The notes under the pieces are model-generated. The model ran no database searches. It was not told where the DNA came from and worked only from the letters and a program-made list of their open reading frames with translations. A stretch of 64,000 nucleotides of DNA from Stenotrophomonas maltophilia R551-3 (lineage in GTDB: Bacteria; Pseudomonadota; Gammaproteobacteria; Xanthomonadales; Xanthomonadaceae): contig NC_011071.1 of NCBI RefSeq assembly GCF_000020665.1, positions 124,001-188,000 on the forward strand, in the 5' to 3' direction. Both the position numbers and the translations under genes were made by a program. Shown here piece by piece: positions 49,924 through 58,024 of the stretch (positions are counted from its first letter, which is position 1; the number at the start of each line of letters is the position of its first letter).

Positions 49924-50361
49924 GTGAATTACGAAGAGTTGCTGGCCTTTGCAGGCCGAAACCCGATGCTGTCCGCGGCCCTGGTCGGCCTGACCGTGGC
50001 CATCATCGTCACCGAGATCCGCCGCCTGTTCCGGGGCTTCAAGGGCATCAAGCCCGCCGAACTGACCCAGCTGATCAATGCAGGTGGCACGGTGGTGGTC
50101 GACCTGTCGGCCAGCGGTGACTTCGAGAAGGGCCACATCGCCGGCAGCCGCAATGCCCAGGCCAGTGCCTTCGGCCCGGACAACAAGCTGGTGGCCAACG
50201 CCAAGCAGTCGCCGGTGGTGCTGGTGTGCCGCAGTGGCAACGCCTCGGAAACCGCCGCCAAGGCGCTGAAGAAGGCCGGCTTCGAGAAGGTCTACGTGCT
50301 CGACGGCGGCATTCCTGCCTGGCAGCAGGCCGAGCTGCCGCTGGTCAAGGGCCGCAACTGA
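49924..50361 (+). CDS. Membrane-anchored rhodanese domain protein (YibN-like)
   Basis: This 145-residue protein begins at GTG 49924. A membrane anchor (about residues 15-32) is followed by a rhodanese domain with active-site loop CRSGNAS (Cys102) and the closing YVLDGGIPAW. It should carry persulfide sulfur on Cys102 at the cytosolic face of the membrane. The order with secB and gpsA downstream is that of E. coli yibN-grxC-secB-gpsA, but grxC is absent here. Confidence 0.9.
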   Translation: MNYEELLAFAGRNPMLSAALVGLTVAIIVTEIRRLFRGFKGIKPAELTQLINAGGTVVVDLSASGDFEKGHIAGSRNAQASAFGPDNKLVANAKQSPVVLVCRSGNASETAAKALKKAGFEKVYVLDGGIPAWQQAELPLVKGRN

Positions 50362-50461
50362 TTGTCGCAGGCGGCGGATCCGGCCTTGTATGGGCCTGGA
50401 ACCGCCCCCATCGCAGTAGTTCGACCATCGTTTTCATTGCATTCACCTGGAGTTACTGGAA

Positions 50462-50980
50462 ATGTCCGAAGAGACCACCAACGGCGCGGTTGCGCCGGCC
50501 GATGCCGCCACCGGCCCCGCTTTCACCGTCGAGAAGATCTACGTCAAGGACGTTTCCTTCGAGTCGCCGAATGCTCCGACCATCTTCAATGACCAGGTGC
50601 AGCCGGAACTGCAGCTCAACCTGAACCAGCAGGTGCAGCGCCTGGGCGAGAACGCCTTCGAAGTGGTGCTGGCCGTGACCCTGACCTGCCAGGCCGGTGA
50701 GCGCACCGCCTACGTGGCTGAAGTGAAGCAGGCCGGCGTGTTCGGCCTGGTCGGCTTGGACCCGCAGTCGATCGACGTGCTGCTCGGGACCCAGTGCCCG
50801 AACATCCTGTTCCCGTACGTGCGCCAGCTGATCAGCGACCTGATCCAGGCCGGTGGCTTCCCGCCGTTCTTCCTGCAGCCGATCAACTTCGAAGGCCTGT
50901 ACGCAGAAACCCTGCGCCAGCGCCAGGAGCAGGGCGACGCACCGTCGCTGGCTGACTCCGAGCCGGCTGGCAACGCCTGA
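50462..50980 (+). CDS. secB: Protein-export chaperone SecB
   Basis: A 172-residue acidic chaperone that holds preproteins unfolded and passes them to SecA. Conserved SecB blocks are present: [43 protein letters not shown] and [13 protein letters not shown]. The C-terminus is longer and more acidic than in E. coli (155 residues) but lacks nothing essential. ATG 50462 follows TGGAGTTACTGGAA. The 100-base gap after the rhodanese gene may contain its own promoter, but none is clear. gpsA follows 20 bases downstream. Confidence 0.97.
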
Positions 50981-51000
50981 TTCCTGCCGCGACGTCACGG

Positions 51001-52026
51001 ATGAGCACTACCGCTGACAAGATCGCCGTGCTGGGCGCCGGTTCCTGGGGAACCGCGCTGGCCAGCCTGCTCGCACGGCACGGTCACCCGACCGTGCTGT
51101 GGGGGCGCGACGCTGCCATGGTCGAGGCCATCGACCAGCGCCACGAGAACCCGCGCTACCTGCCGGGCATCCCGCTGCCGGACAGTCTGCGTGCCACCAC
51201 CGACCTGGCGTCGGCGGTGGAAGGCGCGGCCTGGATCCTGGTGGTGACCCCTTCGCACGCGTTCGGCGAAACCGTGCGTGCGCTGGCGCCGCTGCGTCCG
51301 GCCGGTGCCGGCGTGGCCTGGGCCACCAAGGGCTTCGAACCCGGTTCGGGCCGCTTCCTGCATGAAGTGGCGCGCGAAGTGCTGGGCGAGGACGTGCCGC
51401 TGGCCGTCGTCACCGGCCCGTCGTTCGCCAAGGAAGTGACCCAGGGCCTGCCGACTGCGATCACCGTGCATGGCGACGTGCCCGAGTTCGCGCAGACGGT
51501 GGCCGAGGCGATGCATGGCCCGGCGTTCCGCGCTTACACCGGCGACGACATGGTCGGTGCCGAGCTGGGTGGTGCGATGAAGAACGTGCTGGCCGTGGCC
51601 ACCGGCGTGGCCGATGGCATGCAGCTGGGCCTCAACGCCCGTGCCGGCCTGATCACCCGCGGCCTCAACGAGATGCTGCGCCTGGCCGCGGCGATCGGCG
51701 CCAAGCCGGAAACGCTGATGGGCCTGGCCGGCCTGGGCGATCTGGTGCTGACCTGCACCGGCGACCTGTCGCGCAACCGCCGCCTGGGCCTGGCCCTGGG
51801 CCGTGGCCAGACGCTGCAGGATGCCGTGCGCGAAATCGGCCAGGTGGTCGAGTCGGTGCAGACCGCCGACGAAGTGATGCGACAGGCACGTCGTCATGGC
51901 ATCGACCTGCCGATCTCCGACCGCGTGCGTGCCGTGCTGCACGGCGAGCAGACGCCTGAGGAAGGCCTGCGCGCGCTGCTGGCGCGGGAACAGAAACCGG
52001 AATATCCGGACACGCTGTTCAAGTGA
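51001..52026 (+). CDS. gpsA: NAD(P)-dependent glycerol-3-phosphate dehydrogenase
   Basis: A 341-residue enzyme that reduces dihydroxyacetone phosphate to sn-glycerol-3-phosphate for phospholipid synthesis. The nucleotide-binding motif [12 protein letters not shown] lies at residues 9-20. Further family blocks are TGPSFAKEV, the catalytic-Lys region [13 protein letters not shown], and [12 protein letters not shown]. The gene ends at a strong terminator, closing the rhodanese-secB-gpsA cluster. Confidence 0.97.
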   Translation: MSTTADKIAVLGAGSWGTALASLLARHGHPTVLWGRDAAMVEAIDQRHENPRYLPGIPLPDSLRATTDLASAVEGAAWILVVTPSHAFGETVRALAPLRPAGAGVAWATKGFEPGSGRFLHEVAREVLGEDVPLAVVTGPSFAKEVTQGLPTAITVHGDVPEFAQTVAEAMHGPAFRAYTGDDMVGAELGGAMKNVLAVATGVADGMQLGLNARAGLITRGLNEMLRLAAAIGAKPETLMGLAGLGDLVLTCTGDLSRNRRLGLALGRGQTLQDAVREIGQVVESVQTADEVMRQARRHGIDLPISDRVRAVLHGEQTPEEGLRALLAREQKPEYPDTLFK

Positions 52027-52036
52027 ATCGAAAAAT

Positions 52037-52062
52037 CCCGGCCACGCGCCGGGTTTTTTTTT
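52037..52062 (+). terminator. Intrinsic terminator of gpsA
   Basis: Stem CCCGGC-CACGC-GCCGGG followed by nine T residues, 10 bases after the stop codon. Confidence 0.95.
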
Positions 52063-52108
52063 CGCGCCGTCCAGGCATGGCGTAGATCTACTCCGGAACC
52101 CGCTTCCG

Positions 52109-52158
52109 GTAGCCGCCAACCTTGGTTGGCGCCCGGTAGCGCCGGGCCATGCCCGGCG
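52109..52158 (+). repeat. Two SMAG palindromes in tandem
   Basis: GTAG (52109) with stem CGCCAACC/GGTTGGCG, then GTAG (52136) with stem CGCCGGGC-CAT-GCCCGGCG. Both point the same way, unlike the facing pair at 6437-6512. Confidence 0.8.
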
Positions 52159-52165
52159 GAATCCA

Positions 52166-52642
52166 TCACCGCGCCCGTGGCGGCGCGTTGCCGTTGTCCA
52201 TGTCCGAGAAGATCAACCACGGTCCATCGCCCACGCGCTTCAGCGTCAGCGTGAATTTGCCGGTGTCCCCCATGTTGTTGCCGTAGCGGTAGGCACCAAT
52301 GATGTAGCCCGTGTTCCCGTCCACCGAGTACGCCAACGCACGCAGCCGCAACGGGCTGCCACCCTGGCCGGAATACGCGGCTTCGATTGCACTGCGCCCA
52401 CGCACGGGTAGCTGGCTGCTCTGCAGCACAAAGCCATCCTCGGCGAACAGCGCAGCCAGTGCCTTGGCATCACCGCTGCGCCAGGCCTGCTCGTAGTCGC
52501 GCAGTACGCGATCCAGTGTCGCGGGCAGGGCCGCATCGGGAAGCGGCTGTGCCGCCTTCGTGCTTTCGGCATCGTGGGCGATTGCTGGAATTGCCAGCAG
52601 CAGGGCACTGCAGAAAATCACGGCGAGTCGTGTGCGGCGCAT
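52166..52642 (-). CDS. Exported SnoaL/DUF4440-like protein
   Basis: A 158-residue protein with a signal peptide (cut near PAIAHD). The mature domain has the NTF2-like pattern of the DUF4440/SnoaL group: DYEQAWRSGDAKALAALFAE, then RGRSAIEAAY and TLKRVGDGPWLIFSD at the end. Such domains bind small hydrophobic ligands or act as lyases or isomerases, with no predictable activity here. Its stop is 7 bases from the SMAG pair. Confidence 0.82.
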   Translation of the reverse strand: MRRTRLAVIFCSALLLAIPAIAHDAESTKAAQPLPDAALPATLDRVLRDYEQAWRSGDAKALAALFAEDGFVLQSSQLPVRGRSAIEAAYSGQGGSPLRLRALAYSVDGNTGYIIGAYRYGNNMGDTGKFTLTLKRVGDGPWLIFSDMDNGNAPPRAR

Positions 52643-52758
52643 GCGTCCAGGCCCTTGGGATGACAGGAAGTCGACGAACGCATCCTAGCGCGCGGCTGGT
52701 TAGAATCACGGAGGCGCCCGCGCGGCTGCATGCACCGCAGATCAGACAAGGACACGGA

Positions 52759-53427
52759 ATGAAGATTCGAATCACAGGGATGGTACTGACGGTCGCACTG
52801 CTGGCCGCCTGCGGGCAGGAACCGGCACCCGATGCAGCAGCACCAGCCGCACCGGCACCGGCCACCGAAGCACCGGCCGCCACGGCAACAGTGGTCGAGA
52901 AGGAACCGCCCATCGAAGACGGCGTGGACCCTTCGGTGTGGGACAACGAAGGCGAACCGGAAGACCCGAGCGCCGGCGGCGAACTCACCTGCGCGGACAA
53001 CCCGCTGGCGACGCATTTCTTCACCCTGGTGGGCGGCAATACCGTGGACGACTGCGGCCGCAAGGACCCGAAAGTGCTGGCCGCGTTCAACGCCCTGATG
53101 AAGAACACGGCGGCGGCCGAATCCGCCGACAAGGAGATTCCGTCGCTGCGCGAACGCCTGTTGAGCGGACCCAGCGGGCCTGGCGAACTGGTGGTGCTGC
53201 AGGGCGAGCCATGGTGGTTCTACACCGCCTGCCAGGCCCACGACTGCCCCGGCACCGCGCTGGCGATGCTGTACTCGCCTGATCAGTCGAAGATGGTCGG
53301 CCGTCTTACCGCGCGCTGCAGAATCTGGTGGCTGGGTGAACCCAGCGACGAGCAGCGCGCGCTGATCGAGCGCGAGCAGCCGGTGGACAAAGAGATGCTG
53401 AAGGAAGAAGGCGAGTCCTGCGAGTAA
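52759..53427 (+). CDS. Ivy-like lysozyme inhibitor lipoprotein
   Basis: A 222-residue protein from ATG 52759 with a lipobox (LLAAC, Cys18). An Ala/Pro/Thr-rich linker runs to about residue 55, then a globular domain. Within it, Cys158-Gln-Ala-His-Asp-Cys163 matches the conserved CxxHDC loop of the Ivy family (CKPHDC in E. coli), which plugs the active site of C-type lysozyme, and is followed by an Ivy-like strand TALAMLYSPDQSKMVGRL. The membrane anchor and long linker differ from soluble periplasmic Ivy. A role against host lysozyme or against the cell's own lytic enzymes is inferred. Confidence 0.72.
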   Translation: MKIRITGMVLTVALLAACGQEPAPDAAAPAAPAPATEAPAATATVVEKEPPIEDGVDPSVWDNEGEPEDPSAGGELTCADNPLATHFFTLVGGNTVDDCGRKDPKVLAAFNALMKNTAAAESADKEIPSLRERLLSGPSGPGELVVLQGEPWWFYTACQAHDCPGTALAMLYSPDQSKMVGRLTARCRIWWLGEPSDEQRALIEREQPVDKEMLKEEGESCE

Positions 53428-53463
53428 TCGGTGGTGACGCCGGATGATGTTCCGGCGGCCGCA

Positions 53464-54846
53464 TCATGCCGGTGAAAGCTGCCTCACCATGTCGGCGATG
53501 ATCACGTGGACCAGCGTTCTCAGGAAATGCACCTCGCCTTCCAGGCTTGGGCCGATGTCGAAACGGGTCAACCATTGCTGGTTTTCCTGCAGCACCTCCG
53601 CGTAAAGCGCCTGGGCTTCGCCTGCGATGCGGTCGATCTGATGGCGCAGCTGCCGGGTGGCGGCTGGTCTTCCCAGGCCCAGCGCTTCACCGGCAGAAAC
53701 CAGATGCTCGAAACGAAGGTCGTGGAAGCGCGCGACACCGAGAATGGGCCACGACAGTTCCGAGCGTTCTGGCCAACGTGCGCCCTCGTCGGCATACGCG
53801 CGGGTCTCGTAACATGCGGTGGACAGCAGGTCGTAGTGGGGGGCCAGTTCGATGCCCCTGCTGTCGACCAGGAAGCTCAGGTTCTTCAGGTGCGCATCGT
53901 TGTTGCCGGTGAGTACATTGAAGATCATCCAGTCGAACAGGCGGACGCGCGTCTTGAGCTTGCTTCTGCATTGCTCGACGATGACCTTCAGGGTGTCGAT
54001 GCTGCCGAGCGTGTACTTGAACTGCCGGTCGAGGTTGAGCAGCTGGCAGGCGTCGATGGCATGACGGCGATGGATGGCATCGGCGGTGATTTCGCGATCA
54101 AAGCGCTCGATGATGAAGACCGGCTCCGGTACGTAGCGGCGCTCGATCTTCGGCACCTGCAGCCCCATGCGCTGTGCAAGGCGCATCACGAACCACTCGT
54201 TGGCCACGCTGTGGGGATAACTGCTGCTGGTGCTGTCAGGCTTGAGGATGTGGGTCGAGGGCTCGGCGCCCAGAGGTTGGTAGAGTTCTCCCCCTGTCTC
54301 GATGATTGCCAGCTTGTGCTGGGCACCTGCCAGTGACATGCGCTTGGCGGCACCCGCCGCAAGCGACGTGCGTGGCAGGCCTTGGATACGCGTGGAGAGT
54401 TCCGCATCGGGCAGTGGTTTTCTGCCGCCGGGTGGCAGGCGCTGGCCTGGAGGCAGCAGCGTCAACGAGCCAGCCGATTCCGCGCCATAGGCGGCCAGCA
54501 ATGCGAACGCGTCCGCGCCATCCACCCTGGCATCGGTTGCCATCAGCGTGCGTTGCTGCTCTTCCGGCAGCAGATTGTCGAAGTACCACTGCACGGGGCG
54601 TTGGCTGGAGCCATCGAGGATGGCGGTGTCTTGCAGTGGTAACGCAGGCGCCAGTGGAAACCGATGTGCGCTGCCGAGCCACTCCGGCGCATAGGTGAAG
54701 CGCCACAGGTTTGCTGCTTCGGTCAGGCGGCCCACCGGCGCTTCGTCGATGCTGACCTGCAGTTCGCGTGGTGGAAGCGGATAGTGCAGTCCAGACAGGA
54801 CGGTCGTTGTAATGACGTCCTTGAGGTCGATACGGGGGGCGCTCAT
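53464..54846 (-). CDS. hipA: HipA-family serine/threonine kinase toxin
   Basis: A 460-residue type II toxin kinase. The N-lobe has YGAESAGSLTLLP and the Gly-rich SLAGAQHKLAI (about 171-181), then THILKPD. The catalytic loop is GNNDAHLKN with Asp317, and HYDLLST supplies the metal-binding Asp. E. coli HipA inactivates glutamyl-tRNA synthetase and triggers persistence, though HipA targets vary between families. The start overlaps the hipB stop by 4 bases (ATGA), so antitoxin is made first. All motifs needed for activity appear intact. Confidence 0.93.
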   Translation of the reverse strand: MSAPRIDLKDVITTTVLSGLHYPLPPRELQVSIDEAPVGRLTEAANLWRFTYAPEWLGSAHRFPLAPALPLQDTAILDGSSQRPVQWYFDNLLPEEQQRTLMATDARVDGADAFALLAAYGAESAGSLTLLPPGQRLPPGGRKPLPDAELSTRIQGLPRTSLAAGAAKRMSLAGAQHKLAIIETGGELYQPLGAEPSTHILKPDSTSSSYPHSVANEWFVMRLAQRMGLQVPKIERRYVPEPVFIIERFDREITADAIHRRHAIDACQLLNLDRQFKYTLGSIDTLKVIVEQCRSKLKTRVRLFDWMIFNVLTGNNDAHLKNLSFLVDSRGIELAPHYDLLSTACYETRAYADEGARWPERSELSWPILGVARFHDLRFEHLVSAGEALGLGRPAATRQLRHQIDRIAGEAQALYAEVLQENQQWLTRFDIGPSLEGEVHFLRTLVHVIIADMVRQLSPA

Positions 54847-55106
54847 GGCGCCTTCCCGTTGGCACGTTTGGCCAGCAGGGCCATCGCTTCGTCCGGCACG
54901 TCGATTTCGACATGCAGCCCCAGCTCGTCAAGCACGGTGAACAACTTGCCCCATTGCACCGTGGTACCGCCGCGTTCGACCTTGGCCAGGAAATTCTCGC
55001 TGACCCCGATGCCTTCGGCGGTTGCATCCTGGCGCAGTCCCTGATGCTTGCGGGCGGCTCTCACCAGTGGTCCCAAGGCCTCAGCCTTCTCAAGCCTGAT
55101 CTTCAA
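54843..55106 (-). CDS. hipB: HipB-type antitoxin / operon repressor
   Basis: An 87-residue helix-turn-helix protein (residues about 10-68, LRQDATAEGIGVSENFLAKV in part). It continues with GGTTVQWGKLFTVLDELGL, which is typical of HipB. It should neutralise HipA and bind the upstream palindromes to repress the operon. The C-terminal tail is short and charged (ALLAKRANGKAP), like the flexible degradable tail of other HipB proteins. Start ATG 55106 lies 59 bases from the first operator. Confidence 0.9.
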   Translation of the reverse strand: MKIRLEKAEALGPLVRAARKHQGLRQDATAEGIGVSENFLAKVERGGTTVQWGKLFTVLDELGLHVEIDVPDEAMALLAKRANGKAP

Positions 55107-55164
55107 TGGGAACTCCCCCAGCAGAGCCTGACGCTCTGGATTCGACCCATCGTCTATACCATAT

Positions 55165-55338
55165 AATCCTCACTGCAGTGAGGATTATTCGCGCAAAACC
55201 CAGGATTCCTTAGAATCCTTTCGATCTTGAGGATTTCTTGGCAAAAGAAGCTGGATGCAAGAAAATCCTCATTGAAATAAGGATTTATTTGCAAAGGTGT
55301 CCAGCCCCCCCCCAAAAATCCTCATGAACTCAAGGATT
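55165..55338 (-). promoter_or_regulatory. Array of four HipB-type operators AATCC-N12-GGATT
   Basis: Copies at 55165-55186, 55214-55235, 55264-55285 and 55317-55338 all have exactly 12 bases between AATCC and GGATT. Start-to-start spacing is 49, 50 and 53 bases. The first is a perfect 22-base palindrome and overlaps the region where the leftward hipB promoter should be. An additional inverted pair (AGGATT/AATCCT, 55202-55219) shares bases with the second. A nine-C run lies between the third and fourth. The remaining 200 bases to 55539 show nothing I can name. Confidence 0.8.
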
Positions 55339-55539
55339 CTTTGACGTCGTGGGAGCGCGATGCCTCATCCGGTCCATATGGGCAGCGCCACGGGGGTGGG
55401 ACGTCCGCGATGAGTGGGGTCCAGGTGGGGCCTGCCAGGAGCGTGCCCGGGAACCTCTGCCTGCAGCGCAGGCTCGCAACCTCAACAGGCCTGGCCGCAC
55501 CCCGGCCACAACCAGCGATGGCCGCAGGCAAAGCGTCTG

Positions 55540-56277
55540 TTACTTGCTCGCGCGCCGCGCGCCCTTCTCGTCTTCGTCCTTTGCATCGCCCCGGCTCTGC
55601 GCGAACTCCGGGAACGTCTTCGCGATCGAATCCTTGTCCGGAAGGATGTAGAACACACCGCCCTTCTCGAACGTGGATTGCACGATCTGCTCGTAGAACG
55701 CAGGCGTGACGTTGATGCAGCCGTGCGTAACGCGGTTGTCGTCCGGCGAAGGTGATGCCAGCCGTTGGGCGCGCTTCTCTTTCGGGGTGCCTGGCGGCAG
55801 CGGGTGCATCGAAACGGCGGAATCGTAGTCCACCCACAGCACGCGACCGGCATCGTCGGAGGGGCCATAGCCACCAATGAAACGGCCCGCCGGGGTAGTG
55901 CGGTCATGGCCTGGAATCGCACTCAGCGCGAGCTTGGCAACGCCGGGTGCGGAGTGATCGCCGATGGCCGAACCGAACAGCGCCGGTGCGGCACCGCGCA
56001 GCTTGCCGTCGCCGCTGAAGACCAGCACCTGCGCCGCGGCCTTGTCCATGATCGCGAACGGATAGCCCTGGTTGTCCTTGCTGGCGACCACCCAGCCGGC
56101 CAGTTCGATCACCGTCTCGGAGACGCTCTGGTCAGCGGGAAGTTCATCGACTGTGGCCACCGGGGGTGCAGGTGCGTCCTTGTCCCTGGCGTTGGCTACG
56201 CCGCTGCACGCAACGGCCAGTGCCATGGCCAATGCGGCATGGAGGGCGCGGCGTGCAGGGGAGGAGGAGGTACGAAT
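55540..56277 (-). CDS. Exported L,D-transpeptidase (YkuD) family protein
   Basis: The YkuD catalytic motif is THGCIN with Cys187, preceded by SMHPLPPGTP, so this enzyme should form L,D-crosslinks or attach a protein to peptidoglycan in the periplasm. The C-terminus is acidic and basic (KDEDEKGARRASK). The start is unusual: no in-frame ATG, GTG or TTG suits a signal peptide. ATT at 56277 lies 7 bases after a perfect AAGGAG and opens an ideal signal sequence (RTSSSPARRALHAALAMALA, cut after ANA). An ATG at 56346 would put 23 extra residues before it. The product from ATT is 245 residues. Confidence 0.82.
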   Translation of the reverse strand: MRTSSSPARRALHAALAMALAVACSGVANARDKDAPAPPVATVDELPADQSVSETVIELAGWVVASKDNQGYPFAIMDKAAAQVLVFSGDGKLRGAAPALFGSAIGDHSAPGVAKLALSAIPGHDRTTPAGRFIGGYGPSDDAGRVLWVDYDSAVSMHPLPPGTPKEKRAQRLASPSPDDNRVTHGCINVTPAFYEQIVQSTFEKGGVFYILPDKDSIAKTFPEFAQSRGDAKDEDEKGARRASK

Positions 56278-56382
56278 GGGACGGCTCCTTGCAATGAAAT
56301 CTTGGTGGAAGGATGCCAGTGGCCGGCGAAGGCCACTGGTTCCCAATACAGAGGTGGATCAATTCAAACGGTGAGGGAGCGA

Positions 56383-56655
56383 TCAGCCGCGCGGCTTGCG
56401 GCCGGCAGGTGCCCTTTCAAGCTGCTGCACGCGACCTTCGATCTGGTCCAGACGCTGGTTGGCCTGCTGCGCCGACTGGTTGGCGGACTCGGCACTCTGG
56501 GCGGCGCCCTGCACCTTTACATCGAGCTGGTCGAGACGCGAGTTGATCGTTGCAAACTCGTTCTTGTAAGAGGCGCAAGCGCCAAGGCTCACGGTGGCGA
56601 TGAGCGCCACGCTGAGTGCACGGGCCATCTTCATGTGTTGCGAGGTCAGTTTCAT
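56383..56655 (-). CDS. OprI/Lpp-like alanine-zipper outer membrane lipoprotein
   Basis: A 90-residue lipoprotein from ATG 56655 (GAAGGAGGG upstream), with lipobox SLGAC. The mature part is one amphipathic helix with heptads and many Ala/Gln/Ser (VQGAAQSAESANQSAQQANQ), as in Pseudomonas OprI. It ends RAPAGRKPRG and lacks the C-terminal Lys that joins E. coli Lpp to peptidoglycan. A TATATT -10-like element lies upstream (56693-56698, leftward). The L,D-transpeptidase gene follows 105 bases downstream on the same strand. Confidence 0.85.
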   Translation of the reverse strand: MKLTSQHMKMARALSVALIATVSLGACASYKNEFATINSRLDQLDVKVQGAAQSAESANQSAQQANQRLDQIEGRVQQLERAPAGRKPRG

Positions 56656-56867
56656 TCCACTCCCTCCTTCGTCTGGGGAAGCTGGAATATAGCGGCGTTT
56701 GTTCCCGGCGCTACCAAGCGCTTTCAGCTGGAATTTGAGTACGTGGATGGGCTGTGAAGGCCTGTAAATCAACGAACCTTAACAAGCGGGATCAAGCGAG
56801 CTGATCTGCACCGGCGTATCGCCTTGTGCCTGTTCAATATCACCCATTCACCTGCATGAAGCCTGCA

Positions 56868-57863
56868 TCACAGCATGTGCGTCTGCGTGCTTTCGCCTGC
56901 TCCGCACGCAGGTTGCCATCCACTTGCTTCCAGCAGCGCTGCAGCGTTTCCAGGCTGGACAGCCAGCAGTTCGGCGATGGCGTTGGGCATGTCGGGCGCG
57001 CGCGCAACATAGGCATGGGCGATGCGGTAGCCGATCCAGTAGCCCAGATCTCCGCGGCGCGTATCGTCGCCGGGGCCGTTGTACAGCCACCTCGAAAGAT
57101 CGGTACCCATGCTGTCCTGCAGGAACGCGCGCTCCAGCGCACACTCGCGACCCTGCGCCCAATGCTGCAGATGCGCGTTGGCCGGTTGCCCGGAGATCCG
57201 TTCGGCCACGTATTCGGCGCCGCCTTCCAGCAGCGTCTGATAGAGCAGGGTGGGCTGCTCGACATCAACGCGCGCGCCGGGCTGTTGCACGTGCACGTAC
57301 TCATGGGCGATCAGGTGCACGAAGCGGTCGCTTGCATCGGCCTGCATCCAGTCAGCGTTGCACAGCGCTTCCAGTCCAATGACCACACCTGCTTCGGTGG
57401 TAACGCCACCACTGTTGCCGCGGCCCACCAGTACGGTGACCGGGGGAAAGCGCGCAGATGGCAACAAGGCGCCGAGCTGATCGACGGCAGCGGCGACGCG
57501 CGTGCGGATCGATGGCAATGCGGTCGCGCAGGATCTCGCTTTCGCAAACAATGCCGGCTTGTCCTGGATGGCCCTGGCCAGCCGCTCCATCGAGCCGATA
57601 CGGCTGTCGGTGAAGCTGCGCAGGGCATCCGTACCCGCATCCAGATAGCCGTGCTGCAGATCATTGGCGCTTGGGCGCCCATGGTTGGCGTCCAGCACCT
57701 TGAAGAAGCGCGTGACATCGTCTGTCTGTACGACGATGTGCCCGGCAGGACCGACATGCTCAGCCGCCTGTGCCTGCAGCAGCGCGATCGGTGAGGCGAT
57801 CAGGATCAGTGCCCGCATCAAGCATCGAGCGTGATGCGCGTAAGAAGCCGACAGCAATGCCAT
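56868..57863 (-). CDS. DUF2268-type putative zinc protease, exported
   Basis: A 331-residue protein with a hydrophobic N-terminus; ATG 57863 is chosen because of AGGGA upstream, and ATG 57818 would give a tidier signal peptide (MRALILIASPIALLQAQA). The HEYVH zinc motif (His187-Glu188, His191) within HLIAHEYVHVQQP is followed by GGAEYVAERISG, a likely third ligand. This matches predicted Zn-dependent proteases of the DUF2268 group. The YWIGYRIAHAY block is also typical. No substrate is known, and the location is probably periplasmic. Confidence 0.85.
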   Translation of the reverse strand: MALLSASYAHHARCLMRALILIASPIALLQAQAAEHVGPAGHIVVQTDDVTRFFKVLDANHGRPSANDLQHGYLDAGTDALRSFTDSRIGSMERLARAIQDKPALFAKARSCATALPSIRTRVAAAVDQLGALLPSARFPPVTVLVGRGNSGGVTTEAGVVIGLEALCNADWMQADASDRFVHLIAHEYVHVQQPGARVDVEQPTLLYQTLLEGGAEYVAERISGQPANAHLQHWAQGRECALERAFLQDSMGTDLSRWLYNGPGDDTRRGDLGYWIGYRIAHAYVARAPDMPNAIAELLAVQPGNAAALLEASGWQPACGAGESTQTHML

Positions 57864-57952
57864 GCGGAGTTCCCTGAACGCCAGCCTTATTTATACACCA
57901 GTCAGTTCAATATTCAGGGTTGATTAGACCCCCTAACGGATAATTCACACCT

Positions 57953-57995
57953 GTCGACCGCCTCCTCTCTCTCCCCCTCCCGGGAGGCGGTCGAC
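57953..57995 (+). other. Long perfect hairpin in the ax21 leader
   Basis: A 13-base perfect stem (GTCGACCGCCTCC/GGAGGCGGTCGAC) encloses a 17-base pyrimidine-rich loop beginning TCTCTCTCCCC. It ends 29 bases before the ax21 start codon and lies downstream of a GATAAT (57939-57944), so it would be in the mRNA leader. Confidence 0.75.
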
Positions 57996-58024
57996 GAAAC
58001 CAAAATAATTAAAGGTGTGTCCCG

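Noticed and set aside
57916..57944. Full -35/-10 promoter for ax21 (TTGATT ... GATAAT)
   Set aside because: The spacing is only 13 bases, too short for a sigma-70 promoter; only the -10-like element is kept as a hint.
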